A stretch of DNA of 15,045 nt from Halioxenophilus sp964342265 (GTDB lineage Bacteria > Pseudomonadota > Gammaproteobacteria > Pseudomonadales > Cellvibrionaceae): the NCBI GenBank assembly GCA_964342265.1, contig CAYFFE010000090.1, positions 1 to 15,045 on the forward strand, in the 5' to 3' direction. The stretch's first letter is position 1; the number at the start of each line of letters is the position of its first letter. Under the pieces are notes generated by a model. That model was not told the origin of the DNA, searched no databases, and saw nothing but the letters and a program-made list of their open reading frames with translations. The translations under genes and the position numbers were made by a program. This document shows, in pieces, positions 6,680 through 14,758 of the stretch.

Positions 6680-8005
6680 ATGAAAATCAACCAAAGCGGA
6701 GGTTTGCCACCTCCAGAGGCCACAGGAATACGCGTTACCAAAACCGCCGAACTCCCTCCTGGATCAGCGCAAAATAACGCGCTGGTAGCAAGGGTTGTAT
6801 CGATAACCCAAGTTACCAATCCCCAGACCGCAACGCTGCCAGCACTGCGTTGGCCCGCGGCACAGAGTGCAGGCTCTACAGCCACGGCCCTGTGGACGTT
6901 GGGTTTGGAGCTTAGCAATCAACGCGGGGTGTATAAAAGCCTTTCTGTTTACTCGCCAATTCCTCTCGCGGTGGGCAGCAAATTGGCGGTTAATGAACAA
7001 TCAAACCCCACACAAATTGTGGTAGATACTCAGGCCAGCAAATCGCTGTTATTGCGGGAAGGGTTAATTGCCGCCAACCAAGCGCGCCCGAGCAGCGATT
7101 TAGTCGCCTTGGGTAAAATTACTCAGGCACTTGCGCCCCAATTGTCTGCTATTGCGCAAGGATTAAACCCAGGTTTAATTCAACAATTAAGCGCACTGGC
7201 CAACTGGGGTGTGCATTCCAAACACAGCCAATCCACCACAAGCCTAAAACAACTCTTCGCCAATGCCGGATTGTTTGCTCGCTCCGCCACGGACAGCCCC
7301 TCGTCGAGTGATAAATCGGCAAGCTCCTCTAAACACCTAGCGTTACAACTGTTAAGCAGCCTGGCAACAAATACGCAACCGGCGTCACATTCAAGCGCGC
7401 CGATACCGCAAGCATCAAGCTCTGCGCTTGAACAATTGCGCTTACTAGTGGCGATGCAATCTAACCCCCAATTGCCGACCAGCAATCAAGCCAATAACAG
7501 CGATGAGCTTTTATCAGCATTTAAACACCAAGCGACTCGATTGCTAACGCAGGTATTGCTGGGAATGCAGGCTCGACAAATCAGTGCGACCTCGGAGTTT
7601 AATTCGCTAACCGAGAAAACCAGTAGCGAGCAATTGTTGCTGAATATTCAACTGCCCATTCACTGGACTGAGAGTACAGGCAATTTTTCGCTCTCAGTTT
7701 CGCGACGATTGCAGGAATCCCGTCAAGGCGAAGAGCCAGACTATTTGTGGCAATTTGAAATTCATTTAGAACTGCCACAAGAGCAAACCATGACCGTGCG
7801 CTGTGCTCTTATTAATGACAACTGTCGGCTTCAATTTTGGGCCAATACCGAACGTCTAAAACAACAAATCGACGAGCAAGTAACTACGTTAAAAACCAGC
7901 ATGAAAAACGATGGCCTAGCAGTCAATTACTGCCAGTGCCAAGTGGGCGAACCGCCGCAAAAAGAACCTACCGTTTATAAAACATTGATAAATACACGAG
8001 TTTAA
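6680..8005 (+). CDS. fliK: FliK-type flagellar hook-length control protein
   Basis: A 441-residue protein with the layout of FliK. A long N-terminal region rich in Ser, Gln, Ala and Pro (notably low-complexity at about residues 195-270) precedes a compact C-terminal domain at about 317-430. That domain contains LLLNIQLPIHW, a Trp-rich strand (YLWQFEIHLELPQ) and a closing helix plus GLAVNYCQCQV, the pattern of the FliK C-terminal domain. FliK is exported, measures the hook, and switches the export gate through FlhB. The identification rests on architecture and on the next gene, an FlhB C-terminal-domain protein. A fliK-like gene divergent from ccmA is known in Pseudomonas-type genomes. The N-terminal part is poorly conserved in this family, so domain boundaries are approximate. 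No clear sigma54 or sigma28 promoter was seen upstream. Confidence 0.8.
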   Translation: MKINQSGGLPPPEATGIRVTKTAELPPGSAQNNALVARVVSITQVTNPQTATLPALRWPAAQSAGSTATALWTLGLELSNQRGVYKSLSVYSPIPLAVGSKLAVNEQSNPTQIVVDTQASKSLLLREGLIAANQARPSSDLVALGKITQALAPQLSAIAQGLNPGLIQQLSALANWGVHSKHSQSTTSLKQLFANAGLFARSATDSPSSSDKSASSSKHLALQLLSSLATNTQPASHSSAPIPQASSSALEQLRLLVAMQSNPQLPTSNQANNSDELLSAFKHQATRLLTQVLLGMQARQISATSEFNSLTEKTSSEQLLLNIQLPIHWTESTGNFSLSVSRRLQESRQGEEPDYLWQFEIHLELPQEQTMTVRCALINDNCRLQFWANTERLKQQIDEQVTTLKTSMKNDGLAVNYCQCQVGEPPQKEPTVYKTLINTRV

Positions 8006-8007
8006 CC

Positions 8008-8280
8008 ATGCAAGACGCACAAGACCCCAAAGCCTGCGCACTCACCTATGATGGCAGCGGCGTACCTCGGTTAACCGCCAAGGGCGAAGGCGATATTGCC
8101 CAGCAAATCATCGAAATCGCCGAACAACACTGGATACCTCTGTTCGAAAACCCCCTATTGGTGGATTTATTGAGTCAGTTAGAGCTGCAACAGGAAATCC
8201 CCGAAAACCTGTATAAGGCGGTCGCACACATACTTTCTTTTGCCTATAGCCTGGAAAATTGTGGTAAGTTAAACGAATAA
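8008..8280 (+). CDS. fhlB: FhlB, FlhB C-terminal-domain paralogue (export switch family)
   Basis: A 90-residue soluble protein that resembles only the part of FlhB/YscU-type export switch proteins after the autocleavage site. It contains ALTYDGSGVPRLTAKGEGD, then AEQHWIPLFENPLLVDLL, and QEIPENLYKAVAHILSFAY, matching the usual KG-x-iA-xxI, GIP-xxEN-xxLA and IP-xxLY-xAVA-xxL pattern. The membrane domain and the NPTH cleavage motif are absent, as is normal for this stand-alone family. Small FlhB-like proteins can partly replace the FlhB C-terminal domain in export specificity switching. It starts two bases after the fliK stop, so both are co-translated and probably act together on the flagellar export gate. 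Confidence 0.88.
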   Translation: MQDAQDPKACALTYDGSGVPRLTAKGEGDIAQQIIEIAEQHWIPLFENPLLVDLLSQLELQQEIPENLYKAVAHILSFAYSLENCGKLNE

Positions 8281-8319
8281 AGTGCCAGTAAACGCTCAAA
8301 TGCTGACTGACTTGGCACT
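8281..8319. repeat. Inverted repeat between fhlB and the sulfurtransferase gene
   Basis: AGTGCCA (8281-8287) directly after the fhlB stop pairs with TGGCACT (8313-8319) across a 25-base loop. No T-run follows on the plus strand, so it is not a classical intrinsic terminator. It may stabilise the fliK-fhlB transcript or bind a protein. Confidence 0.35.
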
Positions 8320-8364
8320 GCACGCTTATCCAACAACACGCTTACGCCGATTTGGCTGAAGAAA

Positions 8365-9195
8365 ATGTATTCAACAATAATTAATGCCGACCAATTAGAA
8401 CCGCTAATTGGCCGAGATACAGTTGTTTTCGATTGTCGATTCGACCTGCAAAACCCATCAGCAGGGCGCGAACAATACTCGCAAGGCCACATTCCCGGAG
8501 CTTACTTTTTAGATTTGGAGCTGGATTTATCGGCGCCGATCAATGCCCGAAGCGGCCGCCACCCACTGCCCGAAATTGAACATTTTGCAGAAATATTGCA
8601 AAGCTCGGGTGTACAGCCTTCCAGCCAAATCGTTACTTACGACGACAGCGGCGGCTGTTTTGCGGCCCGCGCTTGGTGGATAATTCGCGCACTGGGACAC
8701 GAATCCGTAGCGGTATTAAGTAATGGCTTTAGCGGTTGGCAAAAAAACCAGCGAGCCATCGACAAACGCACCCCACCCGAAACCCCCGGTCATTTCATCG
8801 CGCCCAAAACCTGGCAACTACCCCTACTGGATTACTCAGCGGTTTTCGAGGCGTTAAACGATAAACATTACGTACTCGTTGATGCTCGCGATAACGCCCG
8901 CTATAACGGAGAGCACGAACCCATCGACCCCATTGCGGGTCATATTCCCGGCGCTATTAACAAACCCTGGTTTGAATTAATCACCGACAAGTGCATCAGC
9001 GAATCGCAAACGCAACACGTTAATCGATGGCAAGATTTACAGAACAAAAACTGTGTGCACTATTGCGGCTCCGGTGTTACCGCCTGTGTTAATGTTTTAT
9101 CGCAAACCATTGCCACAGGCTCTGTGCCGCCATTATTTGCCGGCAGCTGGAGTCAGTGGTGCAGTGTTTACCCAGAGTTAATCGAAAAGCGTTAA
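8365..9195 (+). CDS. sseA: Two-domain rhodanese: 3-mercaptopyruvate-type sulfurtransferase
   Basis: A 276-residue tandem rhodanese. The N-terminal non-catalytic domain (about residues 6-130) has the typical GHIPGAYFLDLE and YDDSGGCFAARAWW segments. The C-terminal domain (about 155-275) has DARDNARYNGE, GHIPGAINKPW and the active-site loop CGSGVTA with Cys234. The CG(S/A)GVTA loop marks 3-mercaptopyruvate sulfurtransferases rather than thiosulfate sulfurtransferases (CRxGVT). The enzyme moves sulfur from mercaptopyruvate to thiols or cyanide in cysteine and sulfur metabolism, probably in the cytoplasm because no signal peptide is seen. The ATG is preceded by GAAGAAA. Length is normal for the family. 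There is no obvious functional tie to its neighbours. Confidence 0.92.
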   Translation: MYSTIINADQLEPLIGRDTVVFDCRFDLQNPSAGREQYSQGHIPGAYFLDLELDLSAPINARSGRHPLPEIEHFAEILQSSGVQPSSQIVTYDDSGGCFAARAWWIIRALGHESVAVLSNGFSGWQKNQRAIDKRTPPETPGHFIAPKTWQLPLLDYSAVFEALNDKHYVLVDARDNARYNGEHEPIDPIAGHIPGAINKPWFELITDKCISESQTQHVNRWQDLQNKNCVHYCGSGVTACVNVLSQTIATGSVPPLFAGSWSQWCSVYPELIEKR

Positions 9196-9212
9196 AAAAA
9201 TTTTTACCAAAA

Positions 9213-9247
9213 CTTCGATTAACTCATCGACGAATTAATTTTCGAAG
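9213..9247. repeat. Imperfect inverted repeat upstream of the symporter gene
   Basis: CTTCGA-TTAA (9213-9222) mirrors TTAA-TTT-TCGAAG (9235-9247) with a three-base bulge. It lies about 40 bases before the symporter ATG and just after an A/T tract at 9193-9206. It could be an operator or a leader hairpin. A 9-bp direct repeat TTCAACACA follows at 9249-9257 and 9266-9274. Confidence 0.35.
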
Positions 9248-9273
9248 ATTCAACACATTGGAAGGTTCAACAC

Positions 9274-9281
9274 AAAGGAGG
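9274..9281 (+). promoter_or_regulatory. Consensus Shine-Dalgarno of the symporter gene
   Basis: AAAGGAGG, a full anti-Shine-Dalgarno match, lies four bases before the ATG at 9286. It is the strongest ribosome site noticed in the window and fixes that start. Confidence 0.75.
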
Positions 9282-9285
9282 AACC

Positions 9286-10836
9286 ATGCCAACGCTCACG
9301 CCGTTGGATTATGGCATTATTGTTTTCTATGTACTGATCGTTGTTGCTTTATGCATTCGTGTAACGCAACGCTCGCCCAGTTCAGACGATTTATTTCTCG
9401 CCGGCCGAGCCCTGGGACCGGGCGTTATCGGTTTTTCGTTATTCGCCTCTAACATTTCTTCAACCACTCTAATTGGTTTACCCGGTGCTGCCTGGGAACA
9501 CGGTATTTCTGTAGCAAATTACGAATGGATGGCCGCACTGGTATTATTGTTTACAGCGGCATTCGTCGCGCCCATTTTTATCGGACAAAAAATTACCACA
9601 ATTCCAGAAATTCTAGAGCGCCGATTTGATGCACGTATTCGCAAATATTTATCGGCGGTATCCTTATTTTTGAGCATTGTGCTGGATACAGCGGGCAGCC
9701 TCTACGCGGGCGCTTTGGTACTCATGTTGTTCTTTCCCGATTTAAGTCTGTGGCCCACTTGCGCGGCAATGGCAATATTTGCTGGCATTTACACGGCCGC
9801 AGGTGGCTTAAAGGCAGTCGCCTATACCGACGTATTGCAGGCCATTGTTTTATTAATTGGCTCAACCATTCTATCAATCTTAGTCTTCCAGGAATTTAAT
9901 TTTAGTTGGAGCCAAGTAAAAGCGGCCGTTGGTGAAGAACACTTATCGCTTATACGACCAATGGACGACCCCGCCCTGCCCTGGCTGGGAACATTAATTG
10001 GCTTACCGGTTCTTGGGTTTTATTATTGGACTATGAATCAATACGTCGCGCAGCGATTACTCGGTGCTCGAAGCTCAAACGCCGCGGCCAAAGGCGCTAT
10101 GATTGCAGCTTGCCTTAAAATTTTACCGTTGTTTATTATGGTCATTCCAGGGGCTATGGCGGCTGCTTTATTTACCGACATCGAACGCGCAGACACCATT
10201 TTTCCACGATTAATTACCGAATTTGCCCCAGCCGGATTAGCGGGCCTTATGCTCGCTGCGTTAATGGCAGCCATTATGTCGAGTGTGGATTCCACTCTAA
10301 ACTCAGCCTCCACCCTAGTTATTGTGGATTTTGTAAAACCCAAACGGCCTGGGTTAACCTCGCAGCAAATCGCGGTTTTAGGCCGAAAATGCACCATGGT
10401 ATTAATGCTAGTCGCCGCCATCTGGGCACCGATGATCGATAATTTTCCCGGGTTATTTGCCTATCTTCAGCAAACTTTTGCCTATGTTACACCGCCGCTG
10501 GTCGCCGTTTTTGCCGTGGGTTTTATTAGTCGAACCGTTACTGCCCAGGCGGCTTGGATTGGTTTAATTGCCGGTCACAGTATTTCGGCTATGGTATTTA
10601 TCGCCGCACAACTAGAATGGCATAGCGTACATTTTACTATTGTTGCCGGTCTGCTATTTATAATCACTGTTGGCCTTATATATTCTGCGCAATGGCTAAG
10701 CCCAGATTCACAACAAAACAATCAACAATGGCTTGCCTGGATGGACTACAAAAAAGAGCCTCACTCGAATGGCGTTAAATGGGGATTATTGATTTGCGCA
10801 CTGGCAACGTGTGTTACGGTGATTTTGTTTTGGTAG
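9286..10836 (+). CDS. Sodium:solute symporter (SSS family, SGLT-like)
   Basis: A 516-residue inner-membrane transporter with about 13-14 hydrophobic spans. Family marks in order are SNISSTTLIGLPG (about residues 55-67), GGLKAVAYTDVLQ (173-185), YYWTMNQYVAQRLL (about 246-259) and MSSVDSTLNS (331-340). The last holds the Ser residues and Asp of the Na2 sodium site in SGLT-type carriers. The NQYVAQR segment resembles sugar-transporting SGLT members. Such carriers use the sodium gradient to take up glucose, galactose, inositol, sialic acid or other solutes, and the exact substrate cannot be read here. A perfect ribosome site and a 90-bp leader with inverted and direct repeats suggest its own regulation. 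No sugar-catabolic genes are adjacent to narrow the substrate. Confidence 0.9.
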   Translation: MPTLTPLDYGIIVFYVLIVVALCIRVTQRSPSSDDLFLAGRALGPGVIGFSLFASNISSTTLIGLPGAAWEHGISVANYEWMAALVLLFTAAFVAPIFIGQKITTIPEILERRFDARIRKYLSAVSLFLSIVLDTAGSLYAGALVLMLFFPDLSLWPTCAAMAIFAGIYTAAGGLKAVAYTDVLQAIVLLIGSTILSILVFQEFNFSWSQVKAAVGEEHLSLIRPMDDPALPWLGTLIGLPVLGFYYWTMNQYVAQRLLGARSSNAAAKGAMIAACLKILPLFIMVIPGAMAAALFTDIERADTIFPRLITEFAPAGLAGLMLAALMAAIMSSVDSTLNSASTLVIVDFVKPKRPGLTSQQIAVLGRKCTMVLMLVAAIWAPMIDNFPGLFAYLQQTFAYVTPPLVAVFAVGFISRTVTAQAAWIGLIAGHSISAMVFIAAQLEWHSVHFTIVAGLLFIITVGLIYSAQWLSPDSQQNNQQWLAWMDYKKEPHSNGVKWGLLICALATCVTVILFW

Positions 10837-11429
10837 ATAATTTTTTAGTGTAAAATTAAAATTTCGGCTTTCGCCAATTAGCTCCCTAGGCCTTCTTTGT
10901 TGCAGATAAAAGGGCTTTACTAAAACAACACAGCCAAATATTCCTTAACCTGCATACACCTGCAAGACTAAAATAGTGCTGAAAAATGCCCACCTGGATA
11001 GCAGTCTCGCTAACTACGGCACCTTCTTATGAGCCTAACTAAAGTGATCGCGGGAACTATAAAATTTTTCAGCATGACTTTATCGATACACTAAGACGCC
11101 CGCATATTGCTCCACCACCTTCCCTGTTGGCCTAGGGGGAGAGAGAAACTATACGCCTAACTCAGCTTCGATAGTTATGGCTTCTCCGCTAAGCTATACT
11201 TAGCCAATAAATACTATCAATGTGATGCAACTGGTATGCCTAAATTTCCGATAGATGGTAAACTAGCGCCCTTTACACTTGGGATCGTTGTATAAACTGT
11301 TTTTGCGCAGCGTGTACCTCATAGAAAAGCGATTATTATTGCAAGACGGTATAACTGATTTGGAATACTGTTGCACATAGTTTACTGGTTCGGAATAAAT
11401 AATATATTAATCATTGGAGACACTAAGCA
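10837..11429. other. 593-bp noncoding region between symporter and protease genes
   Basis: No reading frame of note is seen on either strand, and there is no recognisable transposase or RNA gene. It contains an 11-bp perfect inverted repeat bounding 98 bp (10977-11074) and a GCTAAG/CTTAGC hairpin (11188-11204). A plausible but weak promoter for the protease gene has TTGCAC at 11371-11376 and an AT-rich -10 region near 11394-11406. A ribosome site GGAGA is at 11416-11420. Composition is AT-richer than the DNA to the left. Confidence 0.55.
10977..11074. repeat. 98-bp segment bounded by 11-bp inverted repeats
   Basis: TGCTGAAAAAT (10977-10987) and ATTTTTCAGCA (11064-11074) are exact reverse complements. 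They enclose 76 bp with no reading frame. The form suits a small MITE-like remnant or a long-looped RNA hairpin. No clear target-site duplication flanks it, so origin is uncertain. Confidence 0.4.
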
Positions 11430-12902
11430 ATGAATGGCACAGCTTTCTTGAGCTTGTTATTAGCAGTACTTTTACTTACAAGCCATTCGAGCTCCGCAGA
11501 AATATACCGATGGGTAGATGAAAACGGTAAAGTACACTTTACAGATAAGCGCCCGGATACGCCTACAGAGACAACAAAACAAATTAATATAGACCAGAAT
11601 AAGAATACGAGTACAATATCTTTACCCCGCGTGGAGAAATTAAATCCGATCCCACACACAAGCTCCCAAACCAGCAAGTCAGTTATTCTCGAATATGTAG
11701 ATATAAATTTAGAAAATTCTGCAACCGTTGCTAGGGAGACCACGGTGGGCCAAGCTTACAGGTTCAGTGTAGATTCTCAACGCTATACTTTTAGACAACA
11801 ACGCAACCGGCATACCTTAGACACCCCATCAACTTGCATTCCAGATAGCACACTAAAACTAAGTAACGCAAATTTTATAAAAGATAGGGTGAATTTTTCT
11901 CAATCTATACATAACGTATTCGAAAAAAATGGCTACTCTAGCGCTCAGCCACAAGCTAAAAAATTTACACTGCAACGTAACATCCGTGCGGATTATAGTC
12001 TGGCTGCAGAAATCGTAGCCCTGAAGATCAAACTGTGTGGCGACCCCAGTCGCGGCAGAGAAAATTGGTACACTCAGAATTCTACCTATCTAAAAGTTAA
12101 ATGGGATGTATTTGACAATCTCGCTCGACAAATCATTTATACAACAAAAACAGAAGGTTTAGACGATAGTTTTAATAGTGCTGCCATACTAAAAGGAACA
12201 GAAATTAGTATGGAAGGTGCTTTCACCCAGGCAGCGGAACACTTGCTAGCTGATCAACAATTTGTTGAGCTTCTCGTTAATGACAAAAAAATCAACAGGT
12301 CTACAACTAAGCCCGTTAAAGTTAGCTTAGTTTATGGCGACGATAGCTCTAGTTTCTCCGACAAAATACAAAAAATAAAATCTGCTAGCGCTACTATTAG
12401 AACTGTAGCTGGACATGGAAGCGGCTTTGTTGTTTCCAAGCTTGGTCACATACTGACCAACTATCATGTAGTTGAAGGCAGTGAAGAAGTTGTGGTTATT
12501 ATTAATAATGAGGATTATCGAGCGGAGGTACTACACTATGACAACTTGCGGGATGTCGCCTTGTTACGTATTACTGATATATACTATCGCGCGCCAGTAG
12601 ATATTCACCATACCACAGCAGAGTTGGGAGAAACACTTTATGTAGTAGGTACCCCGCTTGATGAAACATTCGATTTTAGTATAAGCAGAGGAATTGTTTC
12701 ATCCTACAGAACTTTAAATGATTTAGAATATTATCAAACTGACGCCGCAGTTAATCCAGGTAACTCCGGGGGGCCCGTATTTAACGAAGCCGGGAATGTA
12801 ATTGGCATCACAGTGGCAGGAATATTTACGCGTGATGGGGCATCTAGAAATATCAATTACATTATACCTATCGAAGATGCAATAGAAAAACTAGGTCTGT
12901 AA
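11430..12902 (+). CDS. Secreted DUF4124 / trypsin-like serine protease
   Basis: A 490-residue exported protein. A signal peptide (cleavage near Ala23) is followed by a DUF4124 domain, EIYRWVDENGKVHFTDKRP at about 24-42, and a linker. A middle region (about 85-290) has no domain I can name, with Cys136 and Cys203 as a possible disulfide. The C-terminal domain (about 315-490) is an S1C/HtrA-like protease with the catalytic triad His346 (TNYHVV), Asp375 (RDVALL) and Ser446 (GNSGGP), all intact. There is no PDZ domain after the protease, unlike DegP/DegS. The middle region is mixed alpha/beta and its last part (ADQQFVELL) recalls periplasmic lipoprotein domains such as YajG, but that is only impression. 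The start has GGAGA nine bases upstream. It stands alone between long noncoding stretches, so partners and substrate are unknown. Confidence 0.88.
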   Translation: MNGTAFLSLLLAVLLLTSHSSSAEIYRWVDENGKVHFTDKRPDTPTETTKQINIDQNKNTSTISLPRVEKLNPIPHTSSQTSKSVILEYVDINLENSATVARETTVGQAYRFSVDSQRYTFRQQRNRHTLDTPSTCIPDSTLKLSNANFIKDRVNFSQSIHNVFEKNGYSSAQPQAKKFTLQRNIRADYSLAAEIVALKIKLCGDPSRGRENWYTQNSTYLKVKWDVFDNLARQIIYTTKTEGLDDSFNSAAILKGTEISMEGAFTQAAEHLLADQQFVELLVNDKKINRSTTKPVKVSLVYGDDSSSFSDKIQKIKSASATIRTVAGHGSGFVVSKLGHILTNYHVVEGSEEVVVIINNEDYRAEVLHYDNLRDVALLRITDIYYRAPVDIHHTTAELGETLYVVGTPLDETFDFSISRGIVSSYRTLNDLEYYQTDAAVNPGNSGGPVFNEAGNVIGITVAGIFTRDGASRNINYIIPIEDAIEKLGL

Positions 12903-13228
12903 ATGCGGTATTAATTTCCCATGTAATCTCAAAAAAGGTTAACCAAGAGGATTGATGCGGCCGAACCATAACCTATTACAACAAGCCCAAATTAAATGAT
13001 TGTTATACTGGATAGAATCAAATATTCATAGGGGTTGGTTCGAGACTGTATATTAATGACTTTATATTAATCTGTGCAACTGCATTTCATCATCCCACAA
13101 ACACCCAGAGCAGTTATCCCTAAAACACCTTCTAACCATCACCCGAAAGTTGGTTATAGCACCAAATTATAATCTTTGTTTATAATGCACCTTGTGTCCA
13201 TACCCAACCCCTTCAGTAGGCTATATTC
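12903..13228. other. 326-bp noncoding region between protease and glycosyltransferase genes
   Basis: No credible gene is visible. It contains a 9-bp direct repeat TATATTAAT at 13049-13057 and 13063-13071; the same word also lies just before the protease gene at 11403-11411. It also has a TTGGT/ACCAA inverted repeat (13150-13165) and two TATAAT boxes near the right end. No intrinsic terminator was recognised after the protease gene. Confidence 0.55.
13168..13186 (+). promoter_or_regulatory. Possible -10 boxes of the glycosyltransferase gene
   Basis: Two perfect TATAAT hexamers (13168-13173 and 13181-13186) lie 43-61 bases before the ATG at 13229. Neither has a convincing -35 box at 16-18 bp, so the promoter call rests on the -10 matches and position in AT-rich DNA. 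The ribosome site is weak, a bare AGG at 13218-13220. Confidence 0.35.
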
Positions 13229-14758
13229 ATGCTCGCAAACAAAGCTCAATTACATAACGACAAAAGTTTAAGAGAAAAGGTTATAGCAAACACCCTTACC
13301 GTAATCTGCATACTATTAGCATGCTTTATTTTTAGTCAAAACTTGGGCGATTCCCCTTATCTTCACTACGACGAGTATTATACTCTTGAAAGGTCAGGTA
13401 GCTTTTCTAAATATGATACCTTTTTTACCATATATTCAAAAGGCGAACCCTCCAGTAACAAACCGCCATTGCAATATTGGCTAACGGCACTAAATTTTGA
13501 GATCGATCTACCCGAGTTATTGGCTTTAAGGCTTTGGTCTTTTGTCTTTTACATAGGGTTGCTGTTAGCAACCGTTTTTATTTGCAAAAACTTGATTCCA
13601 GATAATCCATGGGCTGGTCTTTCAGGCGTACTTTTTTTGGCCTCGTCTGCTCAAATGTTGCAGTTGGGTAGAATGGGCTTACTGGATATTGGCATAGCTT
13701 TCCTGTTTATGGCTGCATTAATGTTTGCCACGCTTCCAAGCAACCAACGCTACAAATGGATAGCTTGCGGTGTATTTCTTGGTTTGGGGGCACTACAAAA
13801 GGCACCGACAATCATTTTATTTGCCTTTATTTTGTTTATTCTGCACAAACGCAAACTACCTGGCTGGACCTGGAAAGAACTTAGAAAAAAACCAGGATTT
13901 AATATAGGCATGTATCTAGCTATATCGCTTACGCTACTATGGCCTGTAATTCAATCTGTTAGACACGGAATAGATTTTATAGCCAGCGCTTATAACAGCC
14001 AAATAGTTAAAAGATTGAACCCTCTTAGAGAGTTTGAGGGCAACGAGAATAATGTCGGCCATCTATTTGAATGGTTATGGGATGACTGGCAATTAGTTGC
14101 CCCGATTAGCTTTATCTGCTTAGGAGCCGTATTCATCGTAAAAAGGTTTAGAAGCCACCCAATTATTTTTGGTATTGCATGCTACTTAACCTTTTTAATA
14201 ATCATATTAACTTTTGCCAAAGGCTCTATATATCCTCGCTATTTAAGCCTTGTAACTCCCTTTTTAGCAGTTATTTCTATATTTGTATTTTCCAACATTA
14301 TTAAATGGAAACCCGCTGTTTTGTTAATCGCTGCCAGCGCATTTCTCCTTAACTCAGCCAGTGTAATTAACCAAACAAATCCCCTTTTATCCAGAGATAT
14401 TGCCCCGCCGTACTACAATTACAATACGCTTGCAGAGGTGGTACCGCAGATAGAACAACTAACGTCCAGCAGCCAACGGCTCTTAATTGATACAAATGCA
14501 ATACCACCAGGAGCAATGGGATTCTTCAGTAAAAACCTGGATACATACCAGTTTTACAAATCCACCAACGCCAACAACTTCGCCTCTATGATTGATTTAA
14601 TTCGCTCCAAACACTCAACCAACCAAACCAGCTTTGAATATGTCGGCGTAACATCAGAGGAAAGCATGCAAAATCTAATACTCAATTTACCTAACGTTAA
14701 AATTGTTCACAAATTTGACGGCATTATTGTTTGGAGTCATGAAGAAAAAAACAACTAA
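13229..14758 (+). CDS. GT39 / ArnT-like membrane glycosyltransferase
   Basis: A 509-residue polytopic GT-C glycosyltransferase. After the first membrane segment (about residues 20-37) comes the acidic loop motif HYDEYYTLERS with Asp48-Glu49, then KPPLQYW (78-84), both characteristic of the PMT/ArnT superfamily. GRMGLLDIGIAF (about 147-158) is the usual second conserved stretch. Further membrane spans run to about residue 380, followed by a soluble domain of about 125 residues. Such enzymes transfer a sugar from a polyprenyl-phosphate carrier to a protein, lipid A or another acceptor at the periplasmic face. Donor and acceptor cannot be told here, and no arn, pmt or cell-surface polysaccharide genes adjoin it. 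Codon use is AT-rich compared with the ccm genes, consistent with accessory DNA. Confidence 0.85.
   Translation: MLANKAQLHNDKSLREKVIANTLTVICILLACFIFSQNLGDSPYLHYDEYYTLERSGSFSKYDTFFTIYSKGEPSSNKPPLQYWLTALNFEIDLPELLALRLWSFVFYIGLLLATVFICKNLIPDNPWAGLSGVLFLASSAQMLQLGRMGLLDIGIAFLFMAALMFATLPSNQRYKWIACGVFLGLGALQKAPTIILFAFILFILHKRKLPGWTWKELRKKPGFNIGMYLAISLTLLWPVIQSVRHGIDFIASAYNSQIVKRLNPLREFEGNENNVGHLFEWLWDDWQLVAPISFICLGAVFIVKRFRSHPIIFGIACYLTFLIIILTFAKGSIYPRYLSLVTPFLAVISIFVFSNIIKWKPAVLLIAASAFLLNSASVINQTNPLLSRDIAPPYYNYNTLAEVVPQIEQLTSSSQRLLIDTNAIPPGAMGFFSKNLDTYQFYKSTNANNFASMIDLIRSKHSTNQTSFEYVGVTSEESMQNLILNLPNVKIVHKFDGIIVWSHEEKNN

Noticed and set aside
9193..9206. A-tract followed by T-tract after the sulfurtransferase stop, looking like a terminator
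   Set aside because: There is no GC-rich stem before the T-run; it is only a self-complementary A/T tract.
13031..13050. GGTTCGAGAC, reminiscent of a tRNA T-arm
   Set aside because: The flanking bases do not form a T-stem, and no acceptor, D or anticodon arm could be laid out upstream.
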